A stretch of 64,000 bases of DNA from Oscillospiraceae bacterium (GTDB taxonomy: Bacteria; Bacillota; Clostridia; Oscillospirales; SIG627). Below, in pieces: positions 35,177 through 45,800 of this stretch. A program made the translations under genes and the position numbers. The DNA is taken from positions 62,001-126,000 of the forward strand of contig JAYFRN010000007.1 in assembly GCA_034925865.1 (NCBI GenBank), in the 5' to 3' direction. Position 1 is the first letter of the stretch, and every line of letters starts with the position of its first letter. Below the pieces are notes generated by a model that saw only the letters and a program-made list of their open reading frames with translations, did no database searches and was not told where the DNA came from.

Positions 35177-36259
35177 TTGTTTCTTCCGGAAAAGGGATAT
35201 AAAAGAACTGTTATAGTCATCTTTTATATTATCATTATATATCTTTTCGTTAAATATATCAGCGATGGTCTGTTTTTTTGGCTGTTTCCATTTGTGCTCG
35301 CCTGGCTTGCCGCTTATTGCGTCCAAAAGCCGATAGAATTGATGTACCGATCGTATAAAATTCCTCCAAAGCTTTCCGCAGGTTTTTATGTGATTCTCAT
35401 CACAGCATTGCCGGTTTCACTTGGATTTCTGTGTATATCGAAGCTTGTATCTGTAAGCGCCTCGCTTTATGTATGGCTTACCGAAAATTTTGATATGTTT
35501 GCGGGAAGCGTTAAAAATGTGCTTGACTCGGTGAGAGAATTTTTATATAAGCTGCCATTTTCGGAGGATTCCGCTTTTTCTGCTCAGCTTTCCGATTCAT
35601 TTTTCAATTTTATTACAACTTACGCAGGTAAATTGATCTCATATCTTCCGACAGCCGCGGGCGTTGTGATTGGTATTTTGCCTAAAATCCTTATTTTTAC
35701 AGCGGTATTCTGCATATCTGCGTTTTATCTTTCATGCGATTTCAGAAAATGTAATTCCTTTATTCTCGGCATAATACCCTGTGAAGCAAGAACATACTTC
35801 AAGGATTTTGCTAAAGAACTTTTGTATGTGACAAGATGCTATTTGAAATCGTATTCAATGCTTTTTCTGATATCTTTGACGGAGCTTTTTTTCGGAATGC
35901 TGATTGTCGGTATTCCGCGTCCGTTCACCGTTGCTTTTGGAATAGCTTTTGTGGATTTACTACCCGTTTTTGGATGCGGAACCGTGCTGGCTCCCTGGTT
36001 TGTGATTGAATTTATACGCGGCTCGACCCAAACAGGCATCGGGCTTCTTATCCTTTATATAATAATCACCGTTGTCAGACAGATGATCGAACCGAAGATC
36101 GTCGGTGAATTCACCGGGCTGCATCCGTTGTTGATGCTGATGAGCATATTCTTAGGTCTGTTTTTATTCGGTGCGTTCGGAATGTTTGCGGTGCCCATGT
36201 GCGTTGCCGCCGCAGTGAGCCTTGAAAAAAGACACGGCAGAATGACTGATGCCGGATAA
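35177..36259 (+). CDS. AI-2E/YtvI-like membrane protein
   Basis: A 360-residue protein of the AI-2E transporter (PerM) superfamily, closest in character to the sporulation membrane protein YtvI of Firmicutes. It has about seven or eight hydrophobic segments and the superfamily C-terminal signature IEPKIVGEFTGLHPLLMLMSIFLG (shown in part: IVGEFTGLHPLLML). AAAGGAG at 35161 is too close to a TTG at 35171 (3 bp), so the TTG at 35177 is the better start. It is divergent from hom. A sporulation role is inferred from family resemblance. Confidence 0.82.
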   Translation: MFLPEKGYKRTVIVIFYIIIIYLFVKYISDGLFFWLFPFVLAWLAAYCVQKPIELMYRSYKIPPKLSAGFYVILITALPVSLGFLCISKLVSVSASLYVWLTENFDMFAGSVKNVLDSVREFLYKLPFSEDSAFSAQLSDSFFNFITTYAGKLISYLPTAAGVVIGILPKILIFTAVFCISAFYLSCDFRKCNSFILGIIPCEARTYFKDFAKELLYVTRCYLKSYSMLFLISLTELFFGMLIVGIPRPFTVAFGIAFVDLLPVFGCGTVLAPWFVIEFIRGSTQTGIGLLILYIIITVVRQMIEPKIVGEFTGLHPLLMLMSIFLGLFLFGAFGMFAVPMCVAAAVSLEKRHGRMTDAG

Positions 36260-36332
36260 TTGTTTAGAGGATATTATTAAATTTCTTTATATCACTTGGT
36301 ATGATATAATTTTGTTTCAGACAAGACGAAAA

Positions 36333-37028
36333 TCACAATATTATTTTGTAATCAATATTGTTAGTAAGGCGATTAACAATATTTCCAGAGGCAAATAATA
36401 CGAAATTATATGCAGATTCATAGTCATAATACAGTGCTTTTGAATCTGTTGCTTTTCCGCTTAGATATGTATCAATAATCCACTTTTTGCTTCGATTTAT
36501 TTCATCCGATGAAATATAGTCTTTAATTTCATAATCCCATACATCATTCAACAGTTGTTTTATATTTTTTTTATATGGATATCTGTTAATAACAATATGG
36601 TCTATATTTTCTATATCGCTGATAATGCGTTTGAAAAACTCGGGATCCTCATTGTATACACCGTCTTCTTCCATTCGAATTACAAATTTTTCTCTGATGT
36701 GAATATTAAACAATTCATCTGTAATCAAGTGAACAATATACCCCAAATATAAATCTGCATATTTATCATTTGGGTCATAATAAGCATCAATAAAATTATT
36801 TACTCTCGTATGAAACATTGCTATTTTTTCGGGGTTTTGAAAGTCGTTACCGGAAATATTTTCAGTGAGGTGTGTTCTTTTTTTATCTGAGCGTTGATAA
36901 TTAGTTTTTGCGTGAATAGCATCCGGGGCGATATTGCCAGAGTAAAATAATGCCGGGTTTTTTATTTTACAGTTTTTCATTTCGTATATTTTATCTGCAA
37001 TCGCCAGGTGTGTAGCTGTTCCTGCCAT
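36333..37028 (-). CDS. Zinc-dependent phospholipase C-like family protein
   Basis: A 231-residue protein of the zinc-dependent PLC-like family (PF00882 type). The expected metal ligands are visible: H7 in TATHLAIADKIYE, D/H in GNIAPDAIHAK, H in KRTHLTEN, FHTRVNNF, and the GYIVHLITDELFNIHI segment. It lacks a signal peptide, so it may be an intracellular hydrolase. The ATG at 37028 has GGAGG 6 bp upstream. An ATG at 37040 immediately precedes that site and is unlikely to be the start. AT content is higher than in its neighbours. Confidence 0.72.
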   Translation of the reverse strand: MAGTATHLAIADKIYEMKNCKIKNPALFYSGNIAPDAIHAKTNYQRSDKKRTHLTENISGNDFQNPEKIAMFHTRVNNFIDAYYDPNDKYADLYLGYIVHLITDELFNIHIREKFVIRMEEDGVYNEDPEFFKRIISDIENIDHIVINRYPYKKNIKQLLNDVWDYEIKDYISSDEINRSKKWIIDTYLSGKATDSKALYYDYESAYNFVLFASGNIVNRLTNNIDYKIIL

Positions 37029-37056
37029 AAAATCCTCCATATTATTGAAACGACAA

Positions 37057-37157
37057 TTATTAAAACGGCATTTAAATGAGCCTTTATTAGAGAGAAAAGC
37101 CCATATACCAGAGCCTTTTCTCTCTTTAAACGGACATTATTTAATTGCCAAGTTAAT
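37057..37157. repeat. Dispersed palindromic repeat, copy C
   Basis: AAAACGGCATTTAAATGA, then TTAGAGAGAAAAGC, CATATACCAGAGCC, TTTTCTCTCTTTAA, ATTATTTAATTGCC and AAGTTAATA. It is about 30 bp upstream of the phospholipase-like gene start and downstream of the lipoprotein gene. Confidence 0.85.
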
Positions 37158-37309
37158 AGAACAATAATTATATAATCATATTATCAATTTTTGTAACGTC
37201 GTTGAATTTTGTTGTCGTTGTTATAGTGATACTAATTACGGTTATTGTAAAAAACGCGCGTATATTCTCCGCTTAAAACAATCGGCATTATCCGAGCTCA
37301 CTGTAAAAA

Positions 37310-37343
37310 AAAGAGATAGACTATAATAATCTATCTCTTTTTA
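37310..37343. terminator. Terminator after the lipoprotein gene (bidirectional)
   Basis: 10-11 bp stem (37310-37320 with 37330-37340), 9-nt loop, and A and T runs on either side. Confidence 0.85.
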
Positions 37344-37373
37344 TAAGAGCAAGTTTAAACTTAACTTTATTAT

Positions 37374-39218
37374 TTACTCTTCAACTTCGCCGGTATTAGC
37401 TTCTTCAGTATTAACTTCTTCAGTATTAGATTCGCCGGTTTCAGTTTTGCCATTGTTGGCGCTGTCATCGAGATACGGCGGTTTTTGCGCTTTACGGGCA
37501 GCCTCTGATTCAGAGAGCGCCGTCGCAACGGGACCGTACTGAGCGTTAAATACGTTTGTGAGGAAGTCCGGGAAGCCTATCGCATCGAGCTTCGCGAGAA
37601 TATCGTTGTTCTGCGCTTCCCAATCCTCAACGCCCTGGCAGAGCTCTTCGTATTTGCCTGCAACGATTTCGTTTGCCTGTTTGATAATATCCTGCTGCTC
37701 TTCGTCAAAAGTGCCGGCAAACGTGATAAAACCGTCGGGTTTCATTATGAGATTGGACTGTATCGCGCTATCTCTGTAATCGGCGGGAATGTCTGATGTA
37801 TGATATCCGATTAATGTATTTCCCGTCTGATAGAAATCCATCGAATAATCATCGTTAATTTTGCTTATCGTGCCGTCGTCGTTCTTTATCCAGTTTACAT
37901 TTTCAACACCGTATGTGAAAACGGTTTTGAAATCCGCGTTGCAATAGAGCAGGGTGAGAATTTCGGCGGATCTGTCAAAGAGCTTGCTGTATGCGCTGAT
38001 TCCGTATAATCCGGTAAGACAATTTTTTGCGGTTACGGTAGGGGTGATATATGTCCTTACTATATAGCCTTCGGATTCCCACTTGGCAACATCGGAAAGG
38101 GATCCTGTGCGTATATCAAGGAAGAAATTGGGGGCGTTGTTGGGATCGGCCGCAAAATATCCATTCTGACGGAATGTCCACATGCGCTCGAAATGAGATT
38201 TGACCGAATAGGTTTTAAACGTGGAGCTGGCCTCGAGCGATGGGAACGGACCGTATTCGGAATTTGTCACGCTGATTGCGCCGCCGTAAACATCGTCATA
38301 GAAATCAAGCCCCATGAGCTCAACCGGCTTCACCATCGGCACTACGTTCGGTTCGTTTGTCTTGATCGTTGCAAGGAAGTCTTCACAGTTATAAAGAGAC
38401 TTGACGTTCGAGACATCCATATTATATTTTTCCACCAAGGCTTTGTTGAACAGAAAATATTTTCCCTGGCTGGCAACGCTTTTGTTTACGGGTATTGCGT
38501 ATGTGGCGGCCGCGCTCTTTCCCGCGCCAAGATCGGCGGCGGCAAGAATAACCGGATTCACATAATCGGTAATGAGCTTTTCATCTCTCTTAAGCTTTTC
38601 GTCAAGCGGCTGTAAAAGCGCGCTGCCGCCGTTATAATCCGGATTACCGGCTATAAGCGATACATATGAATCATAACCGTCTATATATACAATATCCATC
38701 TGGGCGGAGGTAATCGGCTCCGGCGCGCCCTCTTCACCGTTGAGGATCGCCTTTATTCGCTCCTGATCGGCTTCGGCCGCGGCCTTGTCGGCGGCGCGTT
38801 TATCAAGGCGCTGCTGTTGTCTGAGCTTGCGCAACTCATCCTTGTTAAGCGTTTTTTCGTATTCCTGCTGTTCCTTTTTAGCGATCTTGTCAGCTTCGTC
38901 ATCGGCGAGCTTTTTTGATTTATCCGCCTCAAACTGCTTCCACATCGCCTCTATGGCTTCCTGGTATTTATCTTTAGTATAAAAGCGGAGCACAAGAGAA
39001 GTCTTGAATTTTGTTGTAAAAGTATTAAGCTTCGCCTGTACAGCCTGTATTGCCTCCGGTGTCGTCGTGTCTCCGGTTATCGCATATACCGTCAGATATG
39101 TAGGTAATCTGTATGTAGTTAGATCAACTGTTTCGTCGTCTTTGCTCGCGCACGAGGTTAACAGCGCCGACAACAGCATAATCATTACAAGAAGAAGACT
39201 AACCCATCTTTTTCTCAT
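37374..39218 (-). CDS. Lipoprotein, extracellular solute-binding-like, with charged coiled-coil insert
   Basis: A 614-residue secreted lipoprotein with basic MRKRW, a hydrophobic core and lipobox LLTSC (C23). The C-terminal two thirds resemble ABC transporter solute-binding proteins (IDGYDSYVSLIAG, YAIPVNKSVASQGKYFLFN, LTGLYGISAYSK). Residues about 85-160 are an unusual Lys/Glu/Asp/Gln-rich helical stretch predicted to form a coiled coil. The C-terminus is a Thr/Glu/Asn-rich tail. The ATG at 39218 has GGAGG upstream. No permease or ATPase genes are nearby, so the substrate and partner transporter are unknown. Confidence 0.75.
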   Translation of the reverse strand: MRKRWVSLLLVMIMLLSALLTSCASKDDETVDLTTYRLPTYLTVYAITGDTTTPEAIQAVQAKLNTFTTKFKTSLVLRFYTKDKYQEAIEAMWKQFEADKSKKLADDEADKIAKKEQQEYEKTLNKDELRKLRQQQRLDKRAADKAAAEADQERIKAILNGEEGAPEPITSAQMDIVYIDGYDSYVSLIAGNPDYNGGSALLQPLDEKLKRDEKLITDYVNPVILAAADLGAGKSAAATYAIPVNKSVASQGKYFLFNKALVEKYNMDVSNVKSLYNCEDFLATIKTNEPNVVPMVKPVELMGLDFYDDVYGGAISVTNSEYGPFPSLEASSTFKTYSVKSHFERMWTFRQNGYFAADPNNAPNFFLDIRTGSLSDVAKWESEGYIVRTYITPTVTAKNCLTGLYGISAYSKLFDRSAEILTLLYCNADFKTVFTYGVENVNWIKNDDGTISKINDDYSMDFYQTGNTLIGYHTSDIPADYRDSAIQSNLIMKPDGFITFAGTFDEEQQDIIKQANEIVAGKYEELCQGVEDWEAQNNDILAKLDAIGFPDFLTNVFNAQYGPVATALSESEAARKAQKPPYLDDSANNGKTETGESNTEEVNTEEANTGEVEE

Positions 39219-39267
39219 GTCTTGTGTCCTCCTTAAGAACAACGCGGATGCGTATAATTCATCCTAT

Positions 39268-39296
39268 ATTCTACACTAAAATAATATTTATGTCAA
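39268..39296 (-). promoter_or_regulatory. Promoter of the lipoprotein gene
   Basis: Minus strand TTGACA (39296-39291), 17-bp spacer, TAGAAT (39273-39268). Confidence 0.8.
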
Positions 39297-39420
39297 GGTA
39301 ATTTTATTTCAATTCGCTTGTGCATATTTGCTAAAATGAAAGCCTCATTTCTGTGCTATACATCCAAATGATGTGAAATGTTGTCGTATATTACATTATT
39401 AAGGCATTAATGAAGCTGTT

Positions 39421-40515
39421 TCAATCCAAAAAGTCCCGCAGCTTTTTTGCCCTGCTCGGATGGCGGAGCTTTCTCAACGCCTTTGCTTCTATCTGACGTA
39501 TGCGCTCTCTGGTTATGTTAAATTCTTTTCCGACGTCCTCGAGCGTATGGCTTCTTCCGTCGTTGAATCCGAAGCGAAGCTTCAATACGCTTGCTTCTCT
39601 CGGAGTAAGAGTGTCAAGCACCTCTTCGAGCTGTTCGCGCAGCATCGTGTGGCTTGCCGCCTCCGCCGGTGCCGGCGCGTCGTTGTCCGGAATGAAATCT
39701 CCGAGATGGCTGTCCTCCTCCTCGCCTATCGGCGTTTCCAGAGACACGGGCTCCTGGGCAAGCTTCATGATTTCCCTGACCTTGTCGGGAGGTATATTCA
39801 TCACTTCGCTGATCTCGTCGGCGCTCGCCTCGTGACCAAGCTCCTGAAGAAGCTGACGCGATACGCGCAGCACTTTATTGATAGTCTCCACCATATGTAC
39901 GGGAATTCTTATTGTGCGCGCCTGATCCGCTATCGCTCTCGTGATAGCCTGACGTATCCACCATGTTGCATAAGTAGAAAACTTGTATCCCTTGGAATAA
40001 TCGAACTTCTCGACCGCTTTCATCAGGCCGAGATTTCCTTCCTGTATCAGATCGAGAAAAAACATTCCTCTGCCGACATATCTTTTCGCTATGCTGACGA
40101 CAAGCCTGAGGTTCGCCTCGACAAGCAGCTTTTTCGACTGCTCGTCGCCCTGCGCCATCTTCGTCGCAAGCTCCAGCTCTCTTCCGGCGTCCAGCAGAGG
40201 TACCTTTCCGATTTCCTTCAGGTACATCCTTACGTGATCTTCGATCGCGATACCTTCTGACGCAAGAATCTTTTCTACATCCTCAGGCGAATCAAACGCT
40301 TCGACATCCGCCTCAATAGCATCGAGATCAGGAACCTCAAGATAATCCGTTACCTCTATTCCCATATTCTCAAGCGTTTCATATATTTTTTCTATTTGAT
40401 CGCTGTCAAAATCAACGTCGTCCATCGCTTCCATAATCTCGCTGTTTGAAAGCGAACCCTTTTGGCGTCCTCTTTCAATCAGCTCGCTGATAGTCGGCCT
40501 ATGGTTTTCGTTCAT
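39421..40515 (-). CDS. rpoD: Primary sigma factor RpoD/SigA
   Basis: The housekeeping sigma factor of 364 residues, a typical Firmicutes length. It has a short region 1.1, region 2 ([56 protein letters not shown]) that melts and reads the -10 box, region 3, and region 4 ([20 protein letters not shown]) that reads the -35. It lies 96 bp downstream of dnaG, the common dnaG-rpoD arrangement without rpsU. Confidence 0.97.
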   Translation of the reverse strand: MNENHRPTISELIERGRQKGSLSNSEIMEAMDDVDFDSDQIEKIYETLENMGIEVTDYLEVPDLDAIEADVEAFDSPEDVEKILASEGIAIEDHVRMYLKEIGKVPLLDAGRELELATKMAQGDEQSKKLLVEANLRLVVSIAKRYVGRGMFFLDLIQEGNLGLMKAVEKFDYSKGYKFSTYATWWIRQAITRAIADQARTIRIPVHMVETINKVLRVSRQLLQELGHEASADEISEVMNIPPDKVREIMKLAQEPVSLETPIGEEEDSHLGDFIPDNDAPAPAEAASHTMLREQLEEVLDTLTPREASVLKLRFGFNDGRSHTLEDVGKEFNITRERIRQIEAKALRKLRHPSRAKKLRDFLD

Positions 40516-40611
40516 CGCGTGTTACTTCCTTTGTATTATTATTTATATAAACCGGTTGCCGCTTAATATGTTTTCCCAAACGGCTCCGAAATATTTACCG
40601 TGAGATATATT

Positions 40612-42369
40612 TCAGGATTTTTGCTTTCTGAGCTCTTTTAACCGCTCGGCCAATGCCTCCGCCGACGTAATTTCTGCGCTTTCCGCCGCTTTTTTTTCTT
40701 CTTTCAGCGATTCGGCAAGGCTCGCCAGAACCGCCGGTGAATTATCAGTCAGCGACGCGCGCGCGAGCTTCATCCTGGTCAGCGCCCCCAGCTTGTCCGG
40801 CGAAAAGCTTTGCGCCAGATACGAAAAGTCAAATCCGCCGTCCGATCCGAGCTTTAAAAGCTCCGTGACGGCCTCTCGCCCGAAGGCTGTCACAAAATTA
40901 CCGGGATCAACCAGCGTTCTCGTTTTCTCGTCGGCGAGGTATTCCGGCCTTAACAGCAGTATGCCAATGATGCCTTCTTCTTTGGCGCATGCCGCCGGAT
41001 ACTTTATCTTTTCCGGGTTTGCCGTATCACCGTATCCCGCGGTTTTCTTCAGATCGGCCTCCGTGCGTTCTCTTACCGCGCTTCGGACGGCGCGCTTTGC
41101 GCTTCGGTCGGCCTCCGCTCTCAGAATCGACGCGTCCAGACCCGTAAGCTCTCTTAATCGCTCTATGTATACTTCCTTTTCAAGAGGAGAACGTATCCCG
41201 GAAAGCTTTGCGCATATCTCCCGCGCAAATCTCAGCTTATCCTCCGGAACGTTCAGGTCGTATCCGGCTTTTATGCTGTTGAAGGTGTATTCTATCTGTC
41301 CCTCGGATCCGTCCAGCACCTCTTGAAATGCTGCCTTGCCAAAGGTTTTTATGTATTCATCCGGATCCTTCGCGCCCTGTAACGTTATTACCTTGACTTT
41401 AATATCCGCCGCGTCAAGCAGCTCTATCGCGCGTTTCGCGGCTTTTTTTCCGGGCTCGTCAGAGTCATAGCACAGGAAAACCTTCGAGGCATATCTTCTC
41501 ATCAGCCTGGACTGCTCTCCCGTCAGCGATGTGCCGAGCGTCGCGACGGCGTTCGTGAAGCCTGCCGCGTGAAGCGCGATCACGTCCATATATCCCTCGC
41601 ATAATATCAGCGAGTCCGTTCCGGCATTTTTAGCGTAATTTCCCGCGAACAGGGTTCTGCTTTTTTTGAATACCGGCGTGTCGGACGAATTGAGATATTT
41701 CGGGTTGCCGTCGCCGATTATCCGTCCTCCGAATGCGCAGACTTTTCCGTTCAAATCGATAATCGGGAACATGACGCGTCCTCGGAAGTAGTCAAACGGC
41801 TTTCCGCTTTTACTTCCTATCCCCGCGAGGAACGCCGTCTTCATCTCCTCCGCCGTAAATCCCTCTCTGCTCAGATATCCGACAAGACCGTCAAAATCGT
41901 CTCCGGCGTATCCCAGTCCGAAATGCCTTATTGTTTCGACGCCAAGCCCTCTCTTTATGAGATATTTCATGCCCGGCTCTCCACGGGGAGACATCAGAAT
42001 TTCGTAGAAATAACGCGCCGCTTTCTTGTTGATTTCATAATATCTTTGTTTATCAGTCCTTTGCCCGGCATCCTGTCCCTCGTCCGGAACCTTCATTCCG
42101 GCGCGCTCAGCCAGCTGCTCTACCGCGGACATATAGTCAAGAGCTTCTATCCTCATTACAAAGGTGATTACATCTCCGCCCGCTCCGCAGCCGAAACAGT
42201 AAAAATGATCTCCGGGCGAATAAATGGTAAATGACGGCGTCTTTTCGCTATGAAAAGGGCAGCAACCGACAAGATTTGATCCTGCTCGCTTTAACCGCAC
42301 ATATTGCCCGGCTATGTCTTCAAGCGACACACGCATTTTAAGTTCCTGTATGAAGCTTTCGGGCAGCAT
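40612..42369 (-). CDS. dnaG: DNA primase DnaG
   Basis: Makes RNA primers for replication. The 585 residues begin with a CHC2-type zinc domain (CCPFHSEKTPSF...CFGCGAGG). The catalytic core follows, with FRGRVMFPIIDLNGKVCAFGGR and the TOPRIM motif (LILCEGYMDVIALHAAG, YDSDEPGKKAA). A helicase-binding-like C-terminal part completes it. The start is preceded by AAAGGAG. A repeat copy sits about 13 bp upstream of the start codon, within the probable leader. Confidence 0.96.
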   Translation of the reverse strand: MLPESFIQELKMRVSLEDIAGQYVRLKRAGSNLVGCCPFHSEKTPSFTIYSPGDHFYCFGCGAGGDVITFVMRIEALDYMSAVEQLAERAGMKVPDEGQDAGQRTDKQRYYEINKKAARYFYEILMSPRGEPGMKYLIKRGLGVETIRHFGLGYAGDDFDGLVGYLSREGFTAEEMKTAFLAGIGSKSGKPFDYFRGRVMFPIIDLNGKVCAFGGRIIGDGNPKYLNSSDTPVFKKSRTLFAGNYAKNAGTDSLILCEGYMDVIALHAAGFTNAVATLGTSLTGEQSRLMRRYASKVFLCYDSDEPGKKAAKRAIELLDAADIKVKVITLQGAKDPDEYIKTFGKAAFQEVLDGSEGQIEYTFNSIKAGYDLNVPEDKLRFAREICAKLSGIRSPLEKEVYIERLRELTGLDASILRAEADRSAKRAVRSAVRERTEADLKKTAGYGDTANPEKIKYPAACAKEEGIIGILLLRPEYLADEKTRTLVDPGNFVTAFGREAVTELLKLGSDGGFDFSYLAQSFSPDKLGALTRMKLARASLTDNSPAVLASLAESLKEEKKAAESAEITSAEALAERLKELRKQKS

Positions 42370-42382
42370 GCTTTCTCCTTTG

Positions 42383-42458
42383 CTTGTCTTATTAGAGAGA
42401 AAAGCTCATATACCAGAGCCTTTTCTCTCTTTTACGGTAATTATTTAATTGTCGAGAT
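42383..42458. repeat. Dispersed palindromic repeat, copy D (in the dnaG leader)
   Basis: TTGTCTTATTAGAGAGAAAA, CATATACCAGAGCC, TTTTCTCTC and CGGTAATTATTTAATTGTCG. It ends 13 bp from the dnaG ATG, leaving only the ribosome site between. Confidence 0.85.
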
Positions 42459-42723
42459 ATATAAAATTGCTCAACGCGTTTTCTCATCAGAAAATCATGT
42501 TTTAGTTTTCCGGTTTGTGCTTAAATATATACCTGGCAATTATCAGGCGTTTATTAAAGCTGATTATAAATGTCGATATTACTTGAGTTAGTTCAACCGC
42601 TTACAAAATATTATACGCGCCGGTTTTCGTAAAACCTTTTTTTAAAATTCGTTTTTCCCGATTAAACGAGAAAATATATCACAAAAAAACCAAAAAACAG
42701 TCAGAGCACTCTGTTAAAAACAC

Positions 42724-42792
42724 AAAGCTGTGGAAAACTCATGTCAAATATATCGAATATTTCACATTCTTCACAGAGTTTTCCACAGCTTT
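42724..42792. repeat. 17-bp perfect inverted repeat carrying two DnaA-box-like sites
   Basis: Arms 42724-42740 and 42776-42792 are exact reverse complements separated by 35 bp. They include TGTGGAAAA (42729-42737) and TTTTCCACA (42779-42787). It lies 73 bp beyond the ileS stop. The remainder of the 495-bp dnaG-ileS gap holds repeat copy D and AT-rich sequence with no gene. Confidence 0.75.
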
Positions 42793-42864
42793 TGAGGAAA
42801 AGTTTTAACGATAAGAAATTATTGCGGTTTATATTTTATTATATTGGATTATGTCAACGCGTAT

Positions 42865-45800
42865 TTACAGCTTTTTCACGGAGAGAGAGCATGGGGTTCC
42901 GTTTATGCTCCAGTCCTTCGCATATCCTGTTTCTTCTGGCAGTGACGGTACAAGCTCTATGGATTTTGCGAGAGTGTCGTGCATGATCTGAGACTTGTTT
43001 TTGGCTATGATGCCGCATAGCATCGCGTCACAGACAGCGAATACCGCAATGTTGTCCATGACCTCGAATCCGGCCTCCTTGCGCATCGTCTGCAGCTTTG
43101 AAATTACCTCGCGCACATATCCTTCCTCGATAAGCTCTTCATTCAGCGTGGTGTCGAGCACAACCGTGATTCCGTGATCGGAATCGGCGATAAAGCCGTC
43201 GACCTTGGCTCTTTCTATGAGAAGGTCTTCTTTTGCGATTTGCTTTTCACCGTCGGAAAGCTTAACCTTAAGATATCCGGTCGCGTCAAGCTCCGCCATA
43301 GCGGCTTTTCCGTCAATTGCGGCCAGAAGATTTTTCAGCTCTCCTATCGATTTTCCCAGCTTTGGTCCGAGCGTTTTAAGCTGTGGCTTGAAGCTGTAAT
43401 TAATATACTTGCCTACCTCCGAGGTAAATTCGAGCGATTTTATATTCAGCTCGCTCAATATGATATCTCTGTAGAATTCGGGAAGCTCGTTTTCGGCTCC
43501 GACAAACATGCGTGAAAGCGGCTGGCGATTTTTGATGGCCGCGGCATTTCTGCAGGCGCGCCCCAATGTGACGATCTCGCCCACTTCCTCCATTTTGTCC
43601 TCAAGAGGCTTGTCAATTTTCGATTCGTCGAAGACTGGATAATCGCAGAGATGAACGCTTTCCGGCGCGGCAGGATTGATCGAACAAACGAGATTGCGGT
43701 AAATCGATTCGCTCATGAACGGCGTCATCGGCGCGCAGAGCTTTGAAAGCGTAACAAGCACGGTGTAAAGCGTCATATATGCCGCCGTCTTGTCGTCTGT
43801 CAGCTCGCTCGACCAAAAGCGTTCTCTCGAAAGCCGGACATACCAGTTGCTAAGTTCATCCACAAAGGAATTGAGAGCGCGCGCGGCCTCTGTTATCTTA
43901 TAATCACCCAGATATTCGTCGACAACTTTTGTAAGCGTGTTGAGCTTTGATATGATCCACTTGTCCAATACGCGCATTTTACTTTCATCGAGCTTATGCT
44001 TGGCCGCGTCGAAATTATCGATATTCGCGTACAGCACGAAAAACGCGTACGTATTCCACAGCGTCCCCATGAATGTGCGCTGTCCCTCCGTAACGGCCGC
44101 GTCGTAAAAGCGGTTAGGAAGCCACGGCGCGCTGTTCGAATAGAAATACCAGCGTATCGCGTCGGCTCCATGCTTTTTAAGCGCGTCGAACGGATCGACC
44201 GCGTTGCCCTTTGATTTGGACATTTTCTGTCCGTTTTCATCCTGCACAAGACCGAGCACTATCACGTTTTTATATGGCGCGCGGTCGAATATCAACGTGG
44301 AAATAGCCAGCAGCGAATAGAACCAGCCCCTCGTCTGGTCAAGGGCTTCGCTTATGAAATCGGCGGGGAAATTATCATCGAATATTTCCTTGTTTTCGAA
44401 AGGATAATGCCACTGCGCAAACGGCATTGCGCCGGAATCAAACCAGCAGTCAATGACTTCCTTGGTACGTTTCATCTGTCCGCCGCACTTCGGACATTTT
44501 ATGGTTACGGCGTCTATATAAGGCTTGTGAAGCTCTATGTCGTCCGGACAGTTATCGCTCATCGACTTTAATTCGGCTATGCTTCCGATTGAATGACGGT
44601 GTCCGCATTCGCATTCCCAGATATTGAGCGGCGTGCCCCAGTATCTGTCTCGGCTTATGCTCCAGTCCTGCACATTTCTCAGCCATTCGCCGAATCTGCC
44701 TTTTCCTATTGTTTCCGGGATCCAGTTTATCGTTTCATTATTTGCTATCAGCTTGTCCTTTACGTCGGTCATCTTTATGAACCACGAATCGCGGGCGTAA
44801 TATATAAGCGGGGTATCGCATCTCCAGCAGAAGGGATATGAATGCTCAAACGGAAGCGAAGCGTAAAGCAGACCGCGCGTTTTGAGATCGTAAAACACCT
44901 CTTTGTCGGCGTCCTTGCAGAACATTCCGGCCCAGGGAGTCTTTTCTTTCATTTCGCCCTTGCTGCCGACCATCTGAACAAACGGAAGTCCGTATTTCTT
45001 TCCCACGCGATTGTCGTCTTCTCCGAAAGCCGGAGCAATATGGACAATGCCCGTGCCGTCTGAAATCGTAACATAATCGTCGCAGGTGATGTAAAACGCC
45101 TTTTCGCCGACTTTGTCAAAGTCATAAAGAGGGATGTATCTCTTGCGTTCAAGCTCCGTGCCTTTGAATTCGCCGACGATCTCATATCCGCCCTTCAGCA
45201 CACTCTCACAGAGCGCCTTGGCAAGTATGAAATATTCTCCGCTTTCGGCTTTCACCTTTACATAGTCCACGTTTTTATTGACGCAGAGCGCGACGTTGGA
45301 CGGGAGAGTCCAGGGTGTCGTCGTCCATGCAAGATAGAAAGTGTTGTTTTCGCCCTCGACAGGGAATTTGGCTATCGCGGATTTTTCCTTTACGTCCTTA
45401 TATCCCTGCGCTACCTCGTGGCTTGAAAGAGGAGTTCCGCATCTCGGGCAATACGGCACTATTTTAAAGCCCTTGTACAAAAGACCTTTTTCGTATATCT
45501 GTTTCAGCGCCCACCATTCGGATTCTATATAATTATTGTGGTATGTCACATATGGATTTTCCATATCGGCCCAAAATCCGACCGTGCGGGAAAAATCCTC
45601 CCACATACCCTTATATTTCCATACGCTTTCCTTGCATTCGTTTATAAACGGAATCAGGCCGTATTTTTCAATCTGATCCTTGCCGTCCAGTCCCAGCTTT
45701 TTTTCGACCTCAAGCTCTACGGGAAGTCCGTGAGTGTCCCATCCGGCCTTTCTGAGCACTTTTTTGCCCTTCATGGTCTGATATCTTGGAACCATATCCT

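Noticed and set aside
39460..40260. 266-codon open frame opposite rpoD
   Set aside because: Antisense to highly conserved sigma regions; no domain or ribosome site.
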